A stretch of 64,000 nt of DNA from Hyphodiscus hymeniophilus (GCA_016508695.1 VNKQ01000006.1:496001-560000), one strand, 5' to 3'. Positions 1-12,408 are shown, counted from the first letter of the stretch. Translations and numbers: made by a program. The notes: generated by a model from the letters alone, not told the origin.

Positions 1-183
1 GGGCTCATGACCACTTCCTCCACCGGATATCAAAGCCACTTGGGAAGTCTTGTGAGATGTGTTTAGGACTACTCTTTGGTCTGCGATAAGTGCTAACTCG
101 GGATTGGCGGCGACAAGAGCGGTGATGGCACGTGGGACAAGTGTGTTTACTGCAGTTTCCGGGAAGTAGTGTTTTGTTGTCAT
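1..183 (-). CDS. DAK1: Dihydroxyacetone kinase, N-terminal part (cut by window edge)
   Basis: Reverse-strand reading from the ATG at 183 gives 61 codons that run off the left edge. The peptide starts MTTKHYFPETAVNT and ends in SGGGSGHEP (residues 53-61), the signature loop at the start of the DhaK domain of ATP-dependent dihydroxyacetone kinases. These cytosolic enzymes phosphorylate dihydroxyacetone (and glyceraldehyde) to the glycolytic triose phosphate, which serves glycerol use and detoxification of dihydroxyacetone. The family protein is about 580-600 aa with DhaK and DhaL domains, so about 90% lies outside the window. No intron is seen in this piece. The motif match is strong; the symbol is by family. 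Confidence 0.88.
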   Translation of the reverse strand, partial: MTTKHYFPETAVNTLVPRAITALVAANPELALIADQRVVLNTSHKTSQVALISGGGSGHEP

Positions 184-1187
184 CTCGACGGACTTTGATT
201 TATGATTTCCTCGACTTATTAATAAGAGAACTTTAGTAAGGATTTGCTGAAATACTAAGTGACTTGCTCAGAGGTTTGTAGTGAGTGATGTCAGGTGGTG
301 ATATGCCAACTTAAGCGCACAACCGGAGGGTGGATGAAGACTAATTAACAGAAACAACAAATATGAATAGAAAAACAGACAGTTTTCGAGACGATAGGAA
401 GATTTTATAGCGAGGTGAAGATGTTTAGGTGAGGTCTGCTGGAAATGAAGCTCTACTGTTCTCCGAGCTCGCTCATCCGCGGTAGTTCGAAAGAGGCAAT
501 CCGAGGATTTACCCCGCCGCAGCAGTTTATGGAGTACATGACCCCTCATTGAGTCACGTGATTGCGGTCATTTATCCACGGGGCGGCTGTGTTTCTATCA
601 AGATTTTTAACTCCGGCAGGTATTTGGTTTGGCCTATCATGTTGTTCAACAGCATTTAATATAAAAGTTGGAGCGGCCGCTTTGACAGCTATTGGTACGA
701 GCGATGATTTGAATACACTTGGACCTCTAGAGCAAGGCCCCCATCGGCCACAGCAGCTCAAACATTTTGAGTTGATTCGGGACACATCTTTGAGTGCTTT
801 CAGGACGAACCTAATAAGCCTTGATCGCGAAGCTCTTGATTGTTTTTTAAGAGAACCTAAAACGAGTTCCCGCCCTGCTTTCCAGCCGCTCAAAATGCCT
901 CAAGTGATATTGATTGTTAGAGAAGGGGTCGAGTAGGCATCCAGGTAGGTAGGTGGATTTCAGCCCTGCCACGCGGACGAACCCTGGCCGAATAGGCCGC
1001 TCCTCCGCCCGCTCCATCGGCCGCATGCGCCGCATACAACGAGGACGGGAATATATGTAGAAGTATCATAAACCTCTTTATTTCTCGGTTCATAAGTTCA
1101 TCCTTTTATCACACCTATTTTGTAGTACGGCTCAATATCAATCTCCCCATCATCTCCACGAACACGGTCAGCTTTCTTTCAAAATGC
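184..1187. other. Intergenic region, divergent promoters of the kinase and the dehydrogenase
   Basis: The two flanking genes diverge from this stretch. Open frames on both strands around 546-936 overlap one another and resemble no family. A CACGTG core occurs at 553-558 (context GTCACGTGAT). There is a short GTAG repeat near 942-953. I see no RNA gene. Confidence 0.5.
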
Positions 1188-2133
1188 ATGTCCGACAGAC
1201 TCTTTCCGAGTTCTGCCCCCCAAGCCAACGTTTACAGAGGATGACTTACCCTCACTCGTTGGTAAAACATATCTCATCACTGGCGGAGCAGCAGGCATTG
1301 GCAAAGAGCTCGCCCGAATACTCTATATGGCAAATGCGACAGTCTATATCGCGGGCCGCAGTCTCACCAACATTGAAACGGCAACCAGGGAAATCATGGA
1401 GAAGCCCAGTAGCGGACAAATACTACCCTTGGTTCTAGATCTTGCCAATCTACCAACCATCAAAGGAGCAGTTGAGGAACTCAAAACCAAGGTCACGAAG
1501 ATAGAGGCAGTCTTTTTCAATGCGGGTGTTATGACACCACCACGAGGCAGCAAAACAGTTCAGAATTACGAGCTGCAATGGGGAACCAACGTTGTCGGAC
1601 ACTTCCTCCTTCAGAAACTTCTGTTACCTCTGCTTCTTTCATCTGCAAAGTCGTCTGAGGTACGAATTCTATGGACATCTTCCGACGGCCACAACATGTC
1701 TCCGTCGCCAGATGGAATTTTCTGGGATGATATCAATGGCGACAAAACGAACCTGGGCTCATGGAGTCTGTACGCGCAGAGCAAAGCCGGAAACGTGATC
1801 CTAGCGGCGGAGACAGCTAGAAGATATGGAGGAGAAAATATCATATCAGCCAGTCTCAATCCTGGCCATCTGAAGACAGACCTTCAGAGGCATTCCGACT
1901 CCATCTTTATGGGCCTGATAGAGAAAGCGCTTCTATACGATGCGCGGTACGGTGCTCTCACTACGCTCTCCGCTGGCTTGTCGAACAAATTGAGTAAGGA
2001 GACCAACGGGTGTTACTTCATCCCCTGGGGGAGGGTCGGCATGATTGCACCCCATGTCCTGAAAGGTCTTGAAAATGGGAGTGGAACTCGTTTGTGGGAG
2101 ATGCTTGAAAAAGAAGTAGCACAGTATGCATAG
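1188..2133 (+). CDS. Short-chain dehydrogenase/reductase, frame broken by a one-base insertion
   Basis: A classical SDR with a Rossmann fold that uses NAD(P)H; the substrate is unknown. Visible motifs: cofactor loop ITGGAAGIG (1276-1302), FFNAGVM (about 1513-1533), strand with SS (WTSSDG, about 1672), catalytic YAQSK (about 1768-1784) and LNPGH. The N-terminus resembles fungal WWOX/retinol-dehydrogenase-like SDRs. The frame holding these motifs has no ATG before 1327, which lies inside the fold. An ATG at 1188 (MSDRLFPSSAP) leads in one base out of phase. Removing one C from the C6 run at 1216-1221 would join the two into a 314-aa protein, normal for the family. So this is either a recent frameshift allele or a sequencing error. 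The Zn2Cys6 gene follows 320 bp downstream on the same strand. Confidence 0.8.
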
Positions 2134-2285
2134 AGCTGTACTTGGCTCTTATCTTTCGTCAGTTGGTATGGTCTGGACTCGTAAGAAATTCTAGATGAGC
2201 GGACTATGGAGGAGGGTTGCGGAGGAAAGAATGCCTTTAAGAAAATGTCCAGCAAGCGGTTGATTACTAATAGACCCATTTAATA

Positions 2286-2297
2286 TATCACGTGATA
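2286..2297. promoter_or_regulatory. 12-bp palindrome with CACGTG core upstream of the Zn2Cys6 gene
   Basis: TATCACGTGATA is a perfect palindrome centred on CACGTG, about 160 bp before the regulator's ATG and 150 bp after the dehydrogenase stop. CACGTG is the known target of fungal bHLH factors (Cbf1/Pho4-type). Binding here is inference. Confidence 0.35.
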
Positions 2298-2454
2298 CAT
2301 TTCTTTCTGGCACGTCCTCCTTCTCTGTGATCTCCTTAAGCTTTACGAGGCCCACCTGAATGCTCGCTTGGCTTAATCTCTTAACATATTCATGTTCCTG
2401 ATATAAACAGCGGCTCTACTTCTCTTACCCTTATGTTGTCAACGACCCTGTCTC

Positions 2455-4885
2455 ATGAGCACCAACATGCAAACGCAGCAGCGTCGTCGAGCTGTGCTGA
2501 CCTGCGTTGAATGCCGGAAAAGAAAGCAGAGGGTGAGCTCATCAAGGCTTGTAGTCGACTGAACATCACTCAATAGGACGTGTAGTGTAGTCGAGGACAT
2601 CCTTGCATACAGTGCATTGCCCGCGGCCCAGAAAGCGTATGCAGATATGAACCGTACAGCAAGCATCAACATTCAACGTAAGCCCTCGTTCATAGTACAC
2701 CTTTTTCCTTCTAACAAAGTCTGAATATGATAGCACAGACATTGGAACAAGCTTGTCATCTTCGAGTGTGCGATTGTCAAGCGAGACATCGCCCCGCCTC
2801 GAGGACCCCGGCTCTTCAGCTTTGCTCCGTCATGCTCACGGGTATGGGTATTCCAACTCGGACTCCCTCAATTCGATGGGCATCCTTACCAAGGTATATA
2901 TTCTTTGAGATGTTTGAGATCTCAGAGCTCATCATCGTCAGGTCGTCACAGAGATCGCCAGGACAGACATCCCCACTTCACATCCGACTATCACTTCGCA
3001 TGTCCAGAGCAGGATCCGCGCAGAATATTTTGGCTTCGTTCGCCGACTTCCTTCGAGGGAGGTTTGTGAAGTAATGTATCAGCTCTTCTTCATCACTGCC
3101 AACCAAATCTTCGTAGCACTGGATGAGACCATATTCCGAGAGCAACTGGCCCGGTGGTGGGACATTGCCTACGACGTTCTCTTGAAGCAAGGCCCAGAAA
3201 CTTTGCCACAAGAGCTTCAGTGCTTCCCTGCTCTGATTTTTCAGGTTATAGCTGTCACGCTACAATTCTTGCCACAGTTATATGATCCTCGACTGGATGA
3301 GCTCAAATTCGGATCGCAGCAGAGCTTTACTGAGCTTTCAAGAGAGTACACAGACTGTGGCATGGAGCTTTCCAAGCTACTTGGAAGAGCGAGAACAACT
3401 TTTGTCGGGGTGCAGCACAGTTACATGAGGAGTTGTTGGTTAGTTTACACCGGTGATCTTATGCAGGCTTGGAATCATTCTGGTGAAACGGTGAGGTAAG
3501 GAACCTATTTTAATTACTCATTGCGAATAACTTATTGACATGTACTCAGGGATGCCATGGCAATTGGGCTTCATCTAGAACCTGAAGTACCTGCTTCCAG
3601 CCAGCCAGAAGCTCTTCTAGATGCACTCTGGATGAACGAGCTTCGGAAGCGTACGTGGTTGAATATACTTGTGTGGGACAGGTATGAGGCCCTTGTGTAC
3701 AAAGAAACAAGCCATACTGATTACCATAGTTCTATGGCTCTCGCACTCGGGCGACCCATGTTCGTTAACCTGAAGGAATGCACTGTTACTGCACCCTTAG
3801 ACTGCGAAATTCCTATCGACAGACTCCGGAGAGTACCAGTTGCGAGATCCGAGGCAGACAGACCGACCGCTATCACAGAACGGCTACTTCGATACAAACT
3901 ATCAAAACGCTTTTATGAGATCAGGGAACTGGAAAACGAAGGACCAATACCCAAAGACTCGGAGAAAGTGAAGGAACTACACCAATATGCACTTGATTTC
4001 AGGAAATCTCTCCCTTGCATATTTGCAACCACGAAGCCCGATACGAAGTGGGATGCAGACTGTACATTCATACCAATCCACCGCGAACTTCTTTCATATC
4101 TAGTCGATGCCTTTCTCATGGCGCTCCACCGACCATATATATTTACCAGGGAAAAGAGCCAGCTTCAAGTTTACCAAAGCTCGCTGGGAATTTTAGACAG
4201 CCAAGAAAAGCTCTTCCAAACAATTCGGGTATCCGACAAATCTTTTTACATGGCGGTAACATTCCCAACTTTTGATGCAGCGGTCATCTTGGCTGTGGTG
4301 TTAGTTTCGAGCCCAGAGCGGTACCATGAGTCTTTCTCTCGCCCATATCAAAGCCTCAAAAATGCGCTCGACCGCCTCACATTCATCGGATCCATCATGA
4401 CGTTGGCCAAGGTTGGTGCAGATATCCTCCAAGCCACACTCTCCCGCGTGGTTGCAGCACATGAGCGTGTTGGACTGTCCGGTGACAGCCATCTTTTCCA
4501 CACATCTACACCACCCCAGATCGAGGACCCACGAAGAGGTCAAAGTAGTGCTTCTGCCAGTCTCTCACCTGAGTTAGAGCCGTGGCATTTCGAAGCAACA
4601 CAGTCTGCTATGGACTGGACCATGCAAAACGCTGGCTTTCCTGACTTCGACTTCTCCAATCTAGAGGTACCCGTGCCGTTGAAAGAGCTCCTCATGGATG
4701 AAGAAATGGCGGCTCTGTCGGGTGTAGACCCCTATGATACTAGTCTGTGGATGTCAATGCAGGACCAGCAAGGATTTCAGGATATTTCTGCCCGCCAGCA
4801 ACCAATGATGGATACCGGCGAGAACTCGCTGTGGAATTACCTGACGGGGTATCCGACAACGACCGAAAATCAATTCGCCCAATGA
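2455..4885 (+). CDS. Zn2Cys6 fungal-specific transcription factor
   Basis: Model: 2455-2532, 2586-2677, 2734-2893, 2942-3495, 3550-3681, 3730-4885, giving 723 aa. The binuclear zinc cluster is formed only after splicing intron 1. Its cysteines are residues 17, 20, 27, 33, 36 and 45 (C-x2-C-x6-C-x5-C-x2-C-x8-C), with RKRKQ between them. The middle shows the fungal_trans region (AWNHSGETVRDAMAIGLHLE, then WDSSMALALGRP). The acidic C-terminus may be an activation region. The intron at 3682-3729 is 48 nt, contains no stop and keeps frame. I call it an intron because of GTATGAG, CTGAT and ATAG, and because removal restores the usual WDSxMxLxLGRP. It is a nuclear DNA-binding regulator of unknown targets; the adjacent dehydrogenase is a candidate. 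Confidence 0.88.
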
Positions 4886-7357
4886 TCGAGAGACTTCCTG
4901 GTCCTGGCTCTCAATCCGTTAAAGCTCAGTTGATGCTGAGTGAATCCCCGCCGCACTCATTTGAAGTCGAGCTCATCGCCGCTCGGCCACAATTAACATT
5001 GGATGCCAATCTTGATCCCCCGGCAAAGCAAGGACAGACCAAGCTAAGAATACAGGAAACTCCATATGAAGCTCGCAGATTATATCTAAATACGATGCCT
5101 CAGATGCCCCTCGACCTCAATTGCTGGATCCTTGTTGTTGCAGTTTGCGCATCGTGGATGACAGCACCCTGGACAGACGATGGTCCTCAATGTTATAATA
5201 TGCGCATCGTGAATGATCGCATTCCGGACAGGTGGATATGTGGCGTGCCAGTAATTTTGAACAGTCACATGGCACTCATAGCAAGACCAAAGTCGTGCCT
5301 CCATAATTTTCATTTTAGCATTGTCACTTCACAATTTAGGACCGAGGGCCTTCACAAAGAGATGGGCGGCTGCGCCCAGCTTCGAACTTCAGGTTGTACG
5401 GATACACTGGTGTCCAAATCGCTGCGGGAGCATGAGATTTCCTCAGAGTGGTGATGATAGAACGGAAAGGCGGAAATATCAATGAGTGCTTCTCATACGA
5501 TGAAAGAATCTCCTGGGCTTGAGATCTTGCTCATCTCAGTACAGAAGATTTTTGAGAAGTTGATTCTATGATATTTGCGAGCACAGGCCGTCAGATTTCA
5601 CGGATAGATGAAATGCTTCAATTTGTTACTGGATGTAAGGGTCGGAGGGCTTATTGGAGAGACCAGACTTAGATCTGATGGCTAATTCACAGGGTTTGAA
5701 GCTCTGTAAATCTCGACACGCTGGCGCATGGCGCCACCAGCTGCGTGTAAATATATACAGAGCCCAGGTTTCAACCACTACAACATGATGCGACGCAACA
5801 GATTCTTAGGTGTTGGCAGTTCTGGGTTCTCGAGCTACAGCCCAATATGATTGATCCCAAACGAAGACAGTGGTGCCGCTTGAACTGTTGGAACTTCTCC
5901 CTTGGAAACGCCTTGCAGTGACCAAATTCCAAACCACACAAGGCAGTCAAAGGGCGTCGTTCGACCCCAACTCCAACTGCAGCAACCTTGCCTGGGTGAT
6001 GTAGTTTCATTTAAGCCTTTCGCAAATGGTCTTACGTGAACGAGGGAATTTACGAGGCTCGTGTAGCATCAAGCGCCCGTCCTTTCCAGGCAGCCAATCC
6101 AACAGATTACAATGCGCCGCATGTTTGCTTATATTACGCCAAATCACAAGCCATGACAATCCTTCCCGTCTCCAAAAAGGAAAAGCAGATAACAACTTGG
6201 TATCTTGGGGGAGCGCAAACGTTGGCAGGGCGTCAATGGCACCGTGATAATGCATCACTAACCGCTTAGTCACCTTTGGGTTGGTTGCACAACGTGACGT
6301 TGGCTTCAATTGCAGCGACACTGGTGTGCAAGGGAATTGAGAGGCTGGGGAGGAGATCGATGCATTCTCAACAAAGCAAGGCAGATAAGGCAGGTATTCT
6401 TTCGCCCAGCCTTCCTGTAAGATGGCAGTCATCATGGGCGATCATTGGAAACAAACACGCACCTGATTGAAATGTTGCTTCGGCCGCCTCGTGCAACACG
6501 GCTGAGCGACCAGTCCAATACTTTTGTCGTGGTGACGGGAGTAGGGGAGCTATGTAAGCGATGTTGTAGAAGCATGCCTGAGGTGGGCGCTGCTGATTCG
6601 CTGACCCGTAAGGCAGATTGCGAACTTCTCGTGAAGGCTGCGTAGAGACAAACTCGACACGGTGATTGGATGCTGTGGGATATGAACAAGAGATCGTCGC
6701 ATTCTTAATATACTCACATCCTAACAATGCCTGGTTTAGGGGCAACAAAGTTGATTATGCTACTTTCTATTGATAATTGAATCCCAAGAACGTGAGAGTG
6801 GCAGCCGCGCGGCAGTCGGAGGCTCAAGGAGATTCGTTGCATACCAGTGTAATAACGTATGATTTTAACCGTCGACACATGTTGAATGTATCCTCCAGTC
6901 CATGAATCTGCCGAGCACAATGGAAGTGCAGATCAGCGTAATAGCGGCGCATCAGGACCCAGGCCCAGAATGCTATAAAGGGACTCGTTAAACGGGGTTA
7001 GTTACAGTCGTGATGATCAACGTATAATCAAATTGAACAGAGGGGTCTGGTTCCCGCCGGTGATGGCAAAAGCCCCTTTGTGTTCAATAACATGTACAGG
7101 AATCCTCCTCTCTTCATCAGTGATTCCAGAACAACATCTACTAAGACCACCAAGCCAGTTATGCGACGTCCGATGGCCTCTATCGGTGGCTAAGATCATC
7201 TGCCCGCCGTCTCGAATAGACCGAGATGTTGTCATTTTCGATGGCTCAATTTCAGGTAAGTTTCCAGGAACGCATAACCCAGAATGGCTCGCGACTGTTG
7301 GAGTCATGAGAGAGATTCTTGATGTTATGAATACCCTGGCCACGGCCAGGGCCGTTG
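4886..7357. other. Intergenic region, no supported gene
   Basis: This 2.5-kb stretch lies downstream of both the regulator and the Est1-like gene, which converge here. Open frames (for example 4747-5454 + and 6007-6435 -) overlap each other in several frames and match nothing I recognise. Overlapping frames at 7017-7343 (-) and 7033-7521 (+) are the longest; neither shows a domain. No tRNA B-box-like motif was seen. Confidence 0.45.
7334..7351. repeat. 8-bp perfect inverted repeat just past the Est1-like stop codon
   Basis: CCCTGGCC-AC-GGCCAGGG forms an 8-bp GC-rich stem with a 2-base centre, beginning 6 bases beyond the stop of the minus-strand gene. It would form a hairpin in the 3' UTR, or be a near-palindromic protein site. 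Function is unknown. Confidence 0.5.
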
Positions 7358-10341
7358 TTATGCAGGTGGCAATGGATCTGGAGGTGGAACATTCACCTCG
7401 TTATCCTCTCCATCAGAAGGACAATCATCATCAACAGACTGATCCGGTGGCCAAGTACCGTGCCTATCAATTGAGCTATTTGTCGTTGCTGAAGCAATTG
7501 ACTCGAAAGTGTTTGCTCTAGAGGCGAGTTGTTCTATCTGAGCAGAGAACCCGGGGCGCTTGTTGTCATTTTTTCCGGAATCAAAGTTGAGACCTGATCC
7601 AGCGCCTTTGGCAATGCGTACAGCGAGCCAGAGAATTCTCTCCTTTCTCTGTGCTGTCATTGAGGCACGCTCGTGGTACTTTTCCTCTTCATCAATCTTC
7701 TCATTGGTAAACCATTCAGCTGGGAAATAGTCTTCTGCCCACAACAGGCCACGGAGAGCAAAGTCTTCAGGTAAGGGACGGACGTCATCTTTCTCTGGCG
7801 AGGGAAACTCATCACTTTCAATAGGACCGGTAGTCTCAGAGAATACCAGTAACGTATTTAGCATGGTTGCCAGAGGCTCCCAGGGGAAAGAAGCTCTGAG
7901 AATGCTCATTGCGCCAGCGTGGCGACTCATGTGATACATAAAAACAAGTGTAACGTGAATGAATGGCAGGACGTTCGGATCCCCTATACGTTGAAGAACG
8001 ATCTCCAATGTGGCGTTAGTGAGGCGTTGAGCGTTTTTGAATGAAAGAGATAATTCCTCTGATGATATCCCGTCCATCCCGACATCCGCATCGTCTTTTG
8101 CAGAAGAAGAGATGGCGCGCATGAGAACGTTTTCCTTGGACGCGAACCCAAGTATTTGAACACAGTTGGCTATAGCAATCTGATACCCCTGTTCCATAAA
8201 TTTTCTTGTGACTCGACCAATTTGACTGTCAAGTAGGTTCGAGAAATCCTTCATTGCAGGCTCGAATCGCGTTTCCAGTTCCTTGTCCATGAACAGAAGA
8301 CCATGAGACTTAATAAATGCCGTGTCCAGGGGAGGAAGTCTATACTGCCCTTGCCCACCGTCTGCATTTAGCACAGGGTCGAAGAGCGTAAGAATTGATT
8401 CACGGGCCGACGTGAAGGGAACGGCGACACAGAGAGATTTGGAATAATAGAACAGTTGTTGAAGAGCGTTAGGCCTGGCAAGGATGGCGAGGTGGTGATA
8501 AAGTCTACCAGTCGTTGGCGATTTGTCTGAAGCTTTCGAGTACCAATGACGGGCTACGCCTGTCCAAACTTCTCTATCTCGGATGTCATCATCCTCAATA
8601 GCCATTCGATATCGCCCCAGATCTCCTAAACACTCAATCCACGTATCCTCAAATGCTGGGACTGTCTCATACAAAAGGGCCATCATTGAGTACGCGAGAT
8701 AGATGAAAGCTAACATGTGATCTAGGGAGGCAGGAAGACGATGTCGGAGGAGTTCGAGAAACGAATGAATACCGTGTCTCCACATCCTTGCAGGCATGGC
8801 ATACTTCGACGCTAGTCTACGTAAAGCTGGACTTGCTGAGGGGTGTTGAGAGGCAAGGAAGAAGTCGTGGTGTTCATGTAATAATGTGCGATGCAACGCA
8901 ATTAATGCTTGCCACTGTTCGTTATTAAGCTTCGGTTGAGCACCTGGGTCTGCCGACGCCAGGGTTGCTTGTTTATTGTCAACCTCGATGCACTTAGCCT
9001 CAACCATGACCAAGCCTGCATAGACTATGGGGAAGTTAGAACGTCCCAAAAAGGAAAGTGAAAAGGGGGAGAAGGACGTGCATGAGTCTCGTGACTAGAT
9101 GAAATCTACAAATGTTCTGATCTGCAAGTGGAATTCGAGACAGGCTCGTGACGTAGCTAATATAAAAAGTATATGCTTTGAGATGGACTTACTGCCTTTG
9201 ACTTCTGCTACGAGTTGTTCCTGCGAAATAGGCCGGGTTTCTGGCTGTAAAACAATATCATACGACTCATCTTTTGGATGATTTGAAGAACTATGATTTG
9301 ATGTTCTATCGAAGATTGTAGCTGGGATGGTGTTTGGAGAACTCTGAGAGCCAGAGTTCCTTGAGCCAGCTATGGCTTGTTGTGGTGGTTGAAACGGCCT
9401 TCTCGATTTTTTGGCTTGTATAGAGGCGATATTGCTCGTCGGTGGGTCCAATGAACCTCGAGTCAAAGGCTCCTGATCAGGCGTCCACAGAGTTCTCTTC
9501 TCAACGTGTGGTCTCGGTATGCCTTCTCCAGAAGTACGCGGACGCCGCATTCCAGTTTCTGAGATTGATCTGTATGTAGCAGAGGTAGGACGAGCTTTTG
9601 ATCTCCTAGGCGGCGGTGATGGGGAGTCTCTGAAAGGTATCGGAGACGCAGAACCCGCCGAAATCCCATCTCCTATTGCGGCCCTCTTGCGTGGTTGATT
9701 GTCCTCCGAAACATCCTTCATCGGGACGTCCTCTTCATTCCCGTATGTGCCACTCAAATTCAAAGTCTTCAATTGTGATAGCGACCTCGTAGGAGCAATT
9801 TGGATGGGGATTGACACGGGATTTGACAAAGGTCTCTTCTGTGCAGGCACCGGTTCTGTTCCCGCCATGGAAGCGTCATTATAAGTAGGCTTTCTCAAAG
9901 AGTCTTCTCGCGGCCTAAGATAATCATGTGTCAGCGTCACTGCCCTTCCATATTCTGGCAAACTCAATGCACGGTAGCCTTGCGACGAGTCACAGTCCGC
10001 GGCCCGTTCGTTCCACAAGGCTGCACTCAAACAGGGCGAATGCCTATCTTCGCCCCCACCAGAAGGTACAACGACTAAATGACTGACCTCTTCAGGCTGG
10101 CTTCAGCCTCGAACTTCGACCGAAAAGCTTCCCACTCGGTCTCATCCTCGGGCAACTCGTTGTGATGCAACTCCGTCGCATGCTTCCACAGTTCGTCCGT
10201 CGTCAGAAATATCCTATGATCTGAGCAAAAAGGACAGGCGAATGATTGCGTCGTCTTGGAACTATTCCGTTGATGTTGGATCCAGTTATCGTGAAGGTTC
10301 CGGGGCAAGGGTTGTTGCTGCTGCTGCTGCTGTTTGTCCAT
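7358..10341 (-). CDS. Est1/SMG7-type DNA/RNA-binding domain protein with an N-terminal zinc finger
   Basis: Model in transcript order: 10341-10088, 10043-9193, 9024-7358, giving 923 aa. The N-terminus has a seven-Gln run (CAG repeat) and a C2H2-like finger (CPFC ... HATELHH, about residues 36-61). About 280 low-complexity Ser/Pro residues follow. A long helical region begins at EVKGIYAGLVMVEAKCIEVD and has LNNEQWQALIALHRTLLHEH, YAMPARMWRHGIHSFLELLR and RYRMAIEDDD. This is the pattern of fungal Est1-type (14-3-3-like plus Est1_DNA_bind) proteins tied to telomere maintenance or nonsense-mediated decay. The last two introns are 44 and 168 nt; the 44-nt intron is the least certain junction. The role is inferred from the family only. 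Confidence 0.85.
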
Positions 10342-12408
10342 ATCTGCCGGACTTGTTAGCTGAGGCCATTGCTAAGTCCATTTCCTGCCACCACAGAGTG
10401 CTGGATCGTACCGGGGATAGCGAATATGCCTGAGACCCGTTTGAAAAGATAGAGGAGAGATATTGGTGAACTTTCAGGAATTTAACAGCAGAAAATCAAA
10501 GCAGCGTGAAGTTTCACTTGCGTGGAAAAGCCGAAGTGGTAGTGAATAGAGCCCATTTTTCCGAAGGAACGAGGGTGCAGCCCTTCTTCAAGCAAAAATA
10601 CGGTGCGCAATGAGGGCGAACCACCAGAGCCCCAACTTGGATGCCTACCACAAGTACTAACATCCATACAGTAGTAGCGGCAGGTCGCACAAGCGTCTGC
10701 GCTCTACCCGAACATCCTCACCGAAGGAAAACTCAAACCCTTCGAGGCAATTGATTCAGTAGACATGAAGCGCTGGATGCAATGGGTCAACTGGCCAAGT
10801 CGACAGAACCATATTGGAGGTCCCGCCCAGCTTATTAGTTATTATATCGGTCACAGAAGGGGCGCGCATCAGGCTGGGCGGGCTTTCGATGTGAACAAAG
10901 AGTGAAACAGCAGAACCTGCTCGCTGCAATCTCATCATCAACTAGGATTCCTCACTTTGTCCGAAATTCACATGCTTGATTTGTATACTATCCCGAGTGC
11001 AACGACGACAATTTCTGGTGCAATGCACTTGGCAAGCCATGTGCGGCTGAATGGGGAACTCCTTGAGCTTCTGCCTTTGGGGGCCGCCCCAGAGTTGCAA
11101 ACCAGAGATATCAAGAGAGTGAGGGTCGAAGCTTTCATCTCTCAGCCTTCTCTACACAACTCCCATTAATCTCAGCCCCATGGAGCCTCTCGAAATGGCC
11201 TCTTCTGCTCTACAATCGGCCTCACTTCGAGGACGCCCGGCCTCTACAGCTTTATGTCAAGTTTCCAAGCGCCGCCTGAGAGTGGATGTTGGAGGATGAA
11301 GACACAGCCAGCCCAGGAGAAAATACGGCAAGACGTTGCAAGATACGAGGAACTTCGGGCGCGACCGAAGCGTCGCAGGAAGCTATCAGCTCGTCTCTTC
11401 ATGTTAAGACGCTCTATCGGACACAGCCGCCATCGCGCTACATGTCCCAGCTGAGAGATCGCTACCGTCACGGGACTCAAAGTGGCCCCTATTCCAATAT
11501 CCATTTCTGGAAGTGTCTCTCCAGGTCTTAAAAAGTTTCGAAATGTGTTCTCTGATGGTTGAAACCACGCTTACAAGCGTATGTTAGTGAAGGGGTGGTG
11601 ACAGATCAAGAGGCACGGGCTCGCTTGCACTGCCTCCCAGGCCCCCTATCAGCAGGATCGCGGAGTAAGATTCAGGCTTCACCCAGGATTTGCATTGGAG
11701 ATTTACTTCCAAATCTTGAATGAGCACTCAACTGTAAGCCATGCCGGTCTATGAAAGAGCTTTCGCGAGGCGTTGTGCTCTGGTGAATCGGTGATTCCAG
11801 CACCGGTTTATTCCCCAACCAGAAAGTTGTCCTTCTGGTCCCCCGCTGGTTGTCGATCTATCATCCACAACTTCACGAGAGTATTCATATGTCCTTGTCG
11901 CAACCCAGCAGCACAATTCGCACGAGATTTTGAGTCATTCTAACCACAAATTTACCATGCTCATCCTAGCTTTCAAAAGCAGGAATGACGATCAAACCCA
12001 CGATGGATTGCTCTTCTGGTCTCGCCCAACTGTGCAGCAGGATTCTCATCACGATTTACGAGGCGGTCAGAGTGGGATTCGTTGGCTGTGCTGCAATGGC
12101 TGCATGCATCTTCAAGTTCAATCACAGTAAATTGAGCTCAAATCGATACGATGAGGAGGCATCCACACCTACTTGGTACAGCACCCCGATCCTTGCTTCA
12201 CCAAGGTATCAGCGACAGCGATGTGAGCTACCGACACCTCTGGACTCTCGATCCACGCCCGATAGCATGTAGTGTATGCGTCAAGCTCTCTTTGGATCTC
12301 GAAAGCTGTGGTTACTGGTCAGTCCAACTTGCTCATTTTACAAGCCAGAGGATCCCCGCACGGTAACTACTGGTGCTGACTCTGAATATTTTCGGTCTGC
12401 GTGTACCC

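Noticed and set aside
562..936. 124-codon + frame and opposing 115-codon - frame between kinase and dehydrogenase
   Set aside because: They cover the same bases on opposite strands and match nothing.
2894..2925. 32-nt intron ending at CTCAG in the Zn2Cys6 gene
   Set aside because: Too short and leads into a poor frame; the acceptor at 2941 gives a 48-nt intron and a continuous frame.
4747..5454. 235-codon + frame overlapping the end of the Zn2Cys6 gene
   Set aside because: Starts inside that gene in another phase and shows no domain; composition looks non-coding after 4886.
7017..7521. Overlapping frames of 108 (-) and 162 (+) codons
   Set aside because: Mutually antisense, no recognisable domain, partly overlapping the end of the Est1-like gene; too weak to call.
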